From Lineus longissimus (taxonomy: Eukaryota > Nemertea > Pilidiophora > Heteronemertea > Lineidae): a stretch of DNA of 64,000 nt. This document shows, in pieces, positions 58,456 through 64,000 of the stretch. How positions within the stretch are numbered: position 1 is the stretch's first letter; each line of letters begins with the position of its first letter. The notes under the pieces are model-generated. The model searched no databases, was not told the origin of the DNA, and saw nothing but the letters and a program-made list of their open reading frames with translations. The position numbers were made by a program, and so were the translations under genes. The stretch is taken from assembly GCF_910592395.1 (NCBI RefSeq), contig NC_088308.1, positions 19,917,501 to 19,981,500 of the forward strand. Reading direction: 5' to 3'.

Positions 58456-61032
58456 CTGCAAAGACAAGAAGAGACTTTTGAATGAGTTGTGGCTTTAACA
58501 GATGTTCTTCATCATCAACACACACGGTAGTATTCTGTAACAGTAATTTCAGGATTGGATTTCTCACAATGACTTAACATGTTCATTATCAATATCACAA
58601 ACATAAGAAATTGTCCTAAAAAGCAAGGCCACTTTTATCTGACACTACTTGACACTGACACTGATGGGAGGAGGTCAAACATAAATAGATAGGTCAGTAC
58701 CATTACCATGAGCAATACACTCAGAATTTACTCAGTTGGATGAAAATGAAATGTCAAAAGTTCAATCAACTCATTTTTTAAAACTAGACAATGAAAAGTG
58801 TTGCACGATGCCATGCAATACTTCCGATATATTTTATCAGCTGAGGCCTGCCGCATGTATGAAGTTCTATATTGATTTGGTGGGCAACGTTGATAGATGG
58901 GGCAGGCACATAGTGAAGAACCAATCAATCAGTAACACTTGCATGTAACATGACAGAATCACATGGACAAATAAACACCACCTGTATGCGTATCAACACT
59001 CATCTTTAAAAGTATGCGTCCTATTCTATTGGCACTGGCAACAGTCCTTGTTATTGTAAAAAATTAATTGGCTATTGCATCAGAACTGATCAGCTTGAGC
59101 CAGTAATGTCCGATGGCATGTATAAACATGCATGTACAACACCATACAAATTTCAGACAAGAAATAGCAGAGACCAATACTAGCCCTGTTTCCAAGTTGT
59201 ATTCAAAGTATATTTAAGATGTGAGCAACAGTAAAGGTCAGGATATTGCGATGAAGACAGGTCAATACACAACGAACTGGGACATGTAACATCAAAAAGT
59301 GACATGATTAAAATGTGATATGATTGATGCAACAATAATCATGGCCCATATTGTTACCAGTTACATACAAGATTAAACATTGTCTGACATGAATAATTCA
59401 GACACAGCAGACAAGAGCGGTTACCCTGGTACTGAGAACACTTTATGTCACAGCATCATAATTGAGCACACATCCACTTGAATATTCTACTGCAAATTTC
59501 ACACAAGGAAGCGTTTACAAACTAGTAACTTGGAGTTGCATAGTAACAACCATCTCCTCAAACTGATCAATAGTAAACGGAAAACAATTTGGCAGCGTAG
59601 CAAAAGCATTTCGCCCCAGGAATGTCTTGATTAGCAGCAGAATGTTGCATGTTAATGCCAGTAAATTTGGCTATTTGGTTTCCTGTTTGACTTGTTGCAA
59701 GTTGCATAAACTGACATGTCTGAAGTAGGAAACTGACCAAATATTGAAAAAAGCATAATTTGTTTACAATTACGGCAACAAATATGTACGGTATATATAG
59801 GTTGCAAATGTTATATAAACTGGTCTAGATATCTGAGCTCACAATTGACAACAGTTTGTTAAAGTGCCCCAAATTTGCATAATGATAATATTTACCAATT
59901 GAAACTGCTTTCTGCTAGGATTTTTAACTGATACATTCAAACTCCGAATCAGCACTGCCCCAGTGCCCAGCCACCAGCAATTCATCATCAAGTCTCACCT
60001 TGAGAAGGAATTATTTATTTTACAATCGACATTTTAATTTTTTTGCTGAGCCACTGATGCGTAGATGAAGTGAGCTATGATTATGAATCGATGATGCGTA
60101 TGCCACTACCAGTATTACAGTAGTGAATGTTGCATGACATAACATGTCTACAGCTAGTTGACTATTTACTCAAATGGGTGCAACGCCCTTGGTTTATTTT
60201 TTAAGAAAGCTGAAGTCCTTTCCTCAATTTTTGGTTGGGTTAACACTTATTTCTGACTGGGAGCTAAGGCTACCGGTATAAGGGTTGAGTGCCTTGCCCA
60301 ACGACACCAAGATGAAGCAGTGTTGATTAGTTGGGTGAGTGGAACCTACAACCTCCTAAAGTTGCACAAAGTGTTATTTATGCCTGGGCCTTGCTATGAT
60401 CACCTTTACTTTATTAATGCGCTTACAGAGGTAAGTTGACCTGTGAGCTTGTAAGTTGTATTCACTAACTGTATTGTAGGTTATTATCGACCAAAATTGT
60501 TCAGTCATGTCAGTGATGACTGTAAAGCAGACCTTGTTGCGTTGCTGTTGGATGGATTGGCGGCACTGTGTGGTTGTTCAACTTCTCTTAGTCTTGGGCC
60601 TTGATCTTGGACTTGGTTGGGTGGGAAGAAGAAAGAGTTCTTCAGTTCAGGGGCAGGGGGGCTTTCACTTTCAGTGTTGATTCGGTGGGTGAACTGCTAT
60701 TGCTGCCCATTGCGGGGCCGCAAAAAGGCATACAAATGATGAGACTGGACAGAATACACTACAACCAACAAATGCATGCATGCTGCAGTACAAGTGTGCA
60801 TTACTCAGTTACTACACACTGTGTCACAGAATGTGCAAGAAAATACACGCGCAGCTGATCCAACCCTGGGATCAAACATTGTCAAAACACCCTTCTTTTG
60901 CTCAAAATATAGGTCTTACCAAGGAAACTTCAATTTGTAATCATAAAGCATGAAACGAACATCAAAATGCAATATTTAACAACTTGCATTGCGCAAAAGG
61001 AGATTGTTGTTTTCACTTTTCCAAGAACTCAC
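58456..61032 (-). other. Probable HELZ leader intron
   Basis: The interval lies between the acceptor before the first coding exon and a donor-like GGTGAGTTC at 61032. It is AT-rich with no supported gene. A dispersed-repeat-like motif GTGCCTTGCCCAACGACACC sits at about 60290-60308. Confidence 0.5.
60255..60370. repeat. Possible dispersed repeat fragment
   Basis: Contains AGGGTTGAGTGCCTTGCCCA and ACGACACC, which resemble a short word common in interspersed repeats of marine animals. Recognised from memory only; boundaries are not resolved. Confidence 0.25.
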
Positions 61033-61140
61033 CAAAAATCAAAACAGTTCATCCGCCATCGCAAATTGACGTAATGCTTCCGTAATCACGCGAGATGAGG
61101 CAAAAACGAGACTTGTAGCCCGCGAAATTCAAAACGTAAA
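61033..61140 (-). promoter_or_regulatory. Probable HELZ first (non-coding) exon and promoter
   Basis: CpG-containing sequence ends on the HELZ strand at a strong donor, TTTTTG|gtgagt (exon edge 61033). It holds a uORF of six codons, ATGGCGGATGAACTGTTTTGA (MADELF, 61039-61059), with G at -3 and +4. A CRE-like TGACGTAA lies at 61067. The transcription start was not determined. Confidence 0.45.
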
Positions 61141-61160
61141 GTCAGCTACTTGTGTTTGAA

Positions 61161-61332
61161 CCCCGGTGTGCAAGGGATAGTAGTCCTAGAGCTGATAGTC
61201 CGTGTAACAATAGCCTGCATTGCTAAATGTTTTGGTTAGGGTTAGCGGTACAATAGATCATGCTGCTTAATTGGTCAAATACAATGCTACCGGACTATCA
61301 CTCCAGGGGGACTATATCCGCTGTCACACCGG
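61161..61332. mobile_element. Palindromic MITE-like element, 172 bp
   Basis: Arms of about 44 bp (61161-61204 and 61289-61332) face each other: CCGGTGTG, GGGATAGT, CCT and GATAGTCCG on the left answer CGGACTATC, AGG, ACTAT-TCC and CACACCGG on the right. It lies directly upstream of the probable HELZ first exon. Non-coding. Confidence 0.7.
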
Positions 61333-61884
61333 TATGAACTACGAGCTAGTCCAGTGCCGGGTCCCAGGGCAGGCTATAGTATCATAGGCCTATATTCTCA
61401 AATCCAGGATTTTACAGTTACACTCTTATACCCTCATATTTGAAATATGGTGTTACTATATTAGGAAGATGTGAGTATCATCTGTATTGCAGGCATCATT
61501 GCCCAGAATCAGGCCTTTGCCACTGAAATACCATCTGGGATCTGGCTTCTTTTACTCCTGAGATCGAGAGGCGGAGCATATTGAAAAGAATTGGTGCCAG
61601 GATACAGGTACCTCCCCGCGTAATGTGGGTATTAAATTGCAATTGCTATGTAGGATTGACTCTCAGTTGCGGGAAATCGCGTAAAAAGCACTATGTTTTT
61701 ACTAAAATGTTCTTTGAATTGTAATATCCAATATAGGCGTAAACTGACGCATTGAAAAAGCATGTAATAGACAAATTTTAAAGTTTTCTCAAGTTTTCGA
61801 AAGCGGCAGGTTGAATTTGGCGCCAAAGGGTTAACCAGCGACTTGCCCGAACTCCGTGTTTTTCGAAAGTTCTCGCCCCAAATT

Positions 61885-61915
61885 TCGTAACCGGAAGTTA
61901 GGCCATTTTGCCGAT
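61885..61915. promoter_or_regulatory. ETS and YY1-like sites, divergent promoter
   Basis: CCGGAAGT at 61891-61898 is a consensus ETS-family site, and GCCATTTTG 3 bases later resembles the YY1 core. Further CGGAAGTG words lie at 62301 and 62730. Such sites are typical of housekeeping divergent promoters. The role for RBBP6 is inferred. Confidence 0.4.
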
Positions 61916-62263
61916 TTTGGTCGACGCAGCAGATTCTTTGTTCATTATTCTCGTATTTTTGCTCAGCAGACCCGAGAGACGATCCACCTAAATAGTCATA
62001 TTGTTAAAATAACTCTCGGTAAGATAATGAAAGTGATTTTTTTCGAATTCACTTAGTTAAAACCATATTTTCTGTATAACCTTTCTAGATTGTCCGAGAT
62101 CAGATCACCAAAATTATGTACACTTTGTATAGCTTCATTTATCGGATGAGATGGATCTTCTAACAAATGGGCGTTGCGTTCCATCTTGGCAAGTTGATTG
62201 GTTCCACTTGGTCCGTGTTGCTTCTCGCAGGCTACCTAGTGATTAGAGCTTGTTTAGGCCTAA

Positions 62264-62383
62264 CTACAGAATAGCCGGGACAGTAAAAAGTAAACCCAAA
62301 CGGAAGTGCTGTACTGCGGCGCTGTACATTATTTTGTGCACAATTCCTATCATTTAGCACAGAGTGTCCCGGCTATTCTGCAG
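62264..62383. mobile_element. Small inverted-repeat element, 120 bp
   Basis: The arms of 21 bp (62264-62284 and 62363-62383) match at 19 positions around AGAATAGCCGGGACA. The interior is non-coding and holds an ETS-like CGGAAGTG. It is a likely miniature transposon inserted upstream of RBBP6. Confidence 0.7.
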
Positions 62384-62755
62384 TTGCTCCGCTACCGGCT
62401 ACTGCTGTACTGGTTATCGCCAATATCGGTACCATACATGATGATAAAGCTGTTGATGCCATTGATCCCATGATGCGATGGTAGAGTCTAGAGACATGGA
62501 TACTGTAGACCCTTCTATATGATTATTAATTTTATTGTTGCAGGTTTCAATGCTTTTACAAAGCTGATCCGATTGATTGATTGGGTTACTTGAGAATTTT
62601 ATGACCAGCAAGCAAACAAAGACTCTTGTCGTTGTGACGCTACATGATTGTGGATGCTGTTGACACTGACCTTTGACTCGTGATTTGTTGAACAAATATG
62701 TATTGCTGAAGTCAGCTGATTCTGAAATCGGAAGTGCCTTGCATTACGCTACGTT

Positions 62756-62927
62756 ATGTCCGTTGTGTATTATAAGTTCAAGAGCAGTAATGAATTTGAT
62801 ACGGTCACATTTGATGGAATTGGCATCACGCTTGCAGACTTTCGAAAATCCATCTACGGTCAGAAGAAGTTAGGCAAGCCCTCGGAATTGGATGAAATTC
62901 AAGTGAAAAATGCCCAGACTCAGGAAG
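62756..62927 (+). CDS. RBBP6: RBBP6 exon 1 (start codon)
   Basis: 57 codons from ATG in GTTATGT context through QVKNAQTQE. The donor is GGAAG|gtgagc, phase 1. Confidence 0.93.
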
Positions 62928-63721
62928 GTGAGCACTATTTCTTTTGACTGTGTATAATCTGTAACCATGTTTATGCCCCAGGAGTCCCCTATTCATTCCT
63001 GCTCATTGTATTGTAGACCCCTACAGATTATCAAATTCCAGTTGGATTTGTATGTGCTCCTGCTACTGAGTGATAGACAAACTAATTCTTGAATGCCTGT
63101 GAGACATGAACTGGTTAATGATTCTGCGAGCTAACGCCTTTCCAAAGTCATCCCAAGCCAGTGCCAGCTGAGCATCTGTAATTAGCCAAGCTGTGTAACA
63201 GCCTGCAGCTTTCCTGATTGTCCTGTGTGTTTTGTAATGGGTAGCAAATGACAGCCAGCATGATGTCATCCATAACATTTGCAGCATAGTCATTGTGACA
63301 ACTACATTTTTCAGAATATGTCAAGGAGGATGACATGATCCCGAGGAATGCGTCGGTGATCATTTCTCGTGTACCTGTTGGCGGCATTGCGAAAACTAGT
63401 GCTTGGTGAGTACTTTACATTTACCATTTACTGTGTTTACTGTATGATCAATGTGGTGATAACCTTGGCCTTGTTCAGATATTCCTTTCTCCTGAATTTT
63501 GCAGTTTGTCTGATTGTGAATGGTTTTTTTAAGTGCACAACACGGCTAGTACATTTTGTTTGATTCTCGAAACAGTTTATTTGTTGTGACAGCATTCATT
63601 GCTTTACGTGGCTCACCATGGGAGTTCTTAAGGGATGGGCACCAATTGTATTTGTTGTATTTACTGATTGATAATGTTCTTATGTTTCAGGAAACAAGGA
63701 AGTGACAGTCCATATCAGGGA
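62756..63721 (+). CDS. RBBP6: RBBP6, N-terminal exons (DWNN domain), partial
   Basis: RBBP6 is a nuclear protein of the pre-mRNA cleavage/polyadenylation machinery and a RING E3 ligase. Its N-terminal DWNN domain has a ubiquitin-like fold. Exons in window: 62756-62927, 63315-63405 and probably 63691-63721. The protein begins MSVVYYKFKSSNEFDTVTFD and continues with LADFRKSIYGQKKL and VKNAQTQEEYVKEDDMIPRN, then ASVIISRVPVGGIAKTSAW. This aligns along its length with human RBBP6 (MSCVHYKFSSKLNYDTVTFD). An in-frame TGA lies upstream of the ATG. Zinc knuckle, RING and later domains are beyond the right edge. It diverges from HELZ, with probable first exons about 1 to 1.6 kb apart. Confidence 0.93.
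63315..63405 (+). CDS. RBBP6: RBBP6 exon 2
   Basis: It encodes EYVKEDDMIPRNASVIISRV and PVGGIAKTSAW, the end of the DWNN ubiquitin-like fold. The acceptor is TTTTTCAG and the donor is GCTTG|gtgagt, phase 2. Confidence 0.93.
63691..63721 (+). CDS. RBBP6: RBBP6 exon 3 (31-bp microexon, tentative)
   Basis: It encodes KQGSDSPYQG after the split Trp codon. The acceptor is TATGTTTCAG and the donor is CAGGGA|gtatgt, phase 0. The sequence after the DWNN domain is poorly conserved, so support rests on the splice sites and phase alone. Confidence 0.5.
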
Positions 63722-64000
63722 GTATGTTGTCTTTTCTTATCTTTCAATATTTCAAGTGCTTTGCATTTAAGGTTGCATTTGCATAGATAGTCAAGTTATC
63801 AGAGATGTCCTTATGTCATAGGTTGATGACGCATTAAAAAATTTACATATTTGCAATGTTTTGTACTTTGATTTTAAAGCTGCATATTGCCGACATCAGT
63901 ATGTAAATAGAGTATATTTGTGTGATATATCATGCATTTTCTGAGCCACATAAGGTTTGCCACATGTTTACTTATTATATATTTTACATAAAATGCCACT
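63722..64000 (+). other. RBBP6 intron, right edge of window
   Basis: AT-rich, with no further exon seen before the window ends. Confidence 0.6.

Overview
The window is animal nuclear DNA: AT-rich, with coding sequence split into short exons by GT-AG introns and separated by long UTRs, introns and repeats. No bacterial, phage, CRISPR or organelle features were seen. TAGGCCTA-type and TACCGGTA words recur, which I associate with marine invertebrates such as echinoderms or hemichordates. That placement is a weak guess.

Three genes are well supported. (1) The 3' half of a CNOT6/CNOT6L (CCR4) deadenylase lies on the + strand in six exons (4283-15627); its leucine-rich-repeat exons are left of the window. 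(2) A complete HELZ RNA helicase lies on the - strand in 22 coding exons (58401 down to 45253). All 22 exon phases join without a break to give about 1848 residues with TPR-like helices, a U1-type C2H2 finger, a CCCH finger, a UPF1-like superfamily 1 helicase core, a PAM2 motif and a low-complexity tail. (3) The first exons of RBBP6 (DWNN domain) lie on the + strand from 62756 and run off the right edge. CNOT6L and HELZ converge; HELZ and RBBP6 diverge from a shared interval.

Layout: 1-4282 intron; 4283-15627 CNOT6L exons; 15628 to about 21.25 kb probable CNOT6L 3'UTR; 21.97-22.15 kb a MITE; 22.5-26.06 kb a 1.62-kb tandem duplication carrying a terminal-inverted-repeat element; 26.1-34.1 kb intergenic with small duplications and unrecognised ORFs; 34.1-37.5 kb two minisatellite arrays that are inverted relatives of each other; about 38.26-45.25 kb probable HELZ 3'UTR with a strong hairpin; 45.25-58.46 kb HELZ coding exons; 58.46-61.1 kb HELZ leader intron and probable first exon; 61.16-62.4 kb two small palindromic elements in the divergent promoter; 62.76 kb to the end RBBP6.

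All three genes act on mRNA 3' ends. CNOT6L is a catalytic deadenylase of CCR4-NOT, HELZ is reported to bind CCR4-NOT and poly(A)-binding protein, and RBBP6 works in cleavage/polyadenylation and as an E3 ligase. Their linkage, the paired inverted satellite arrays and the uORF-rich HELZ leader are the most interesting points. I found no clearly new multi-gene system.
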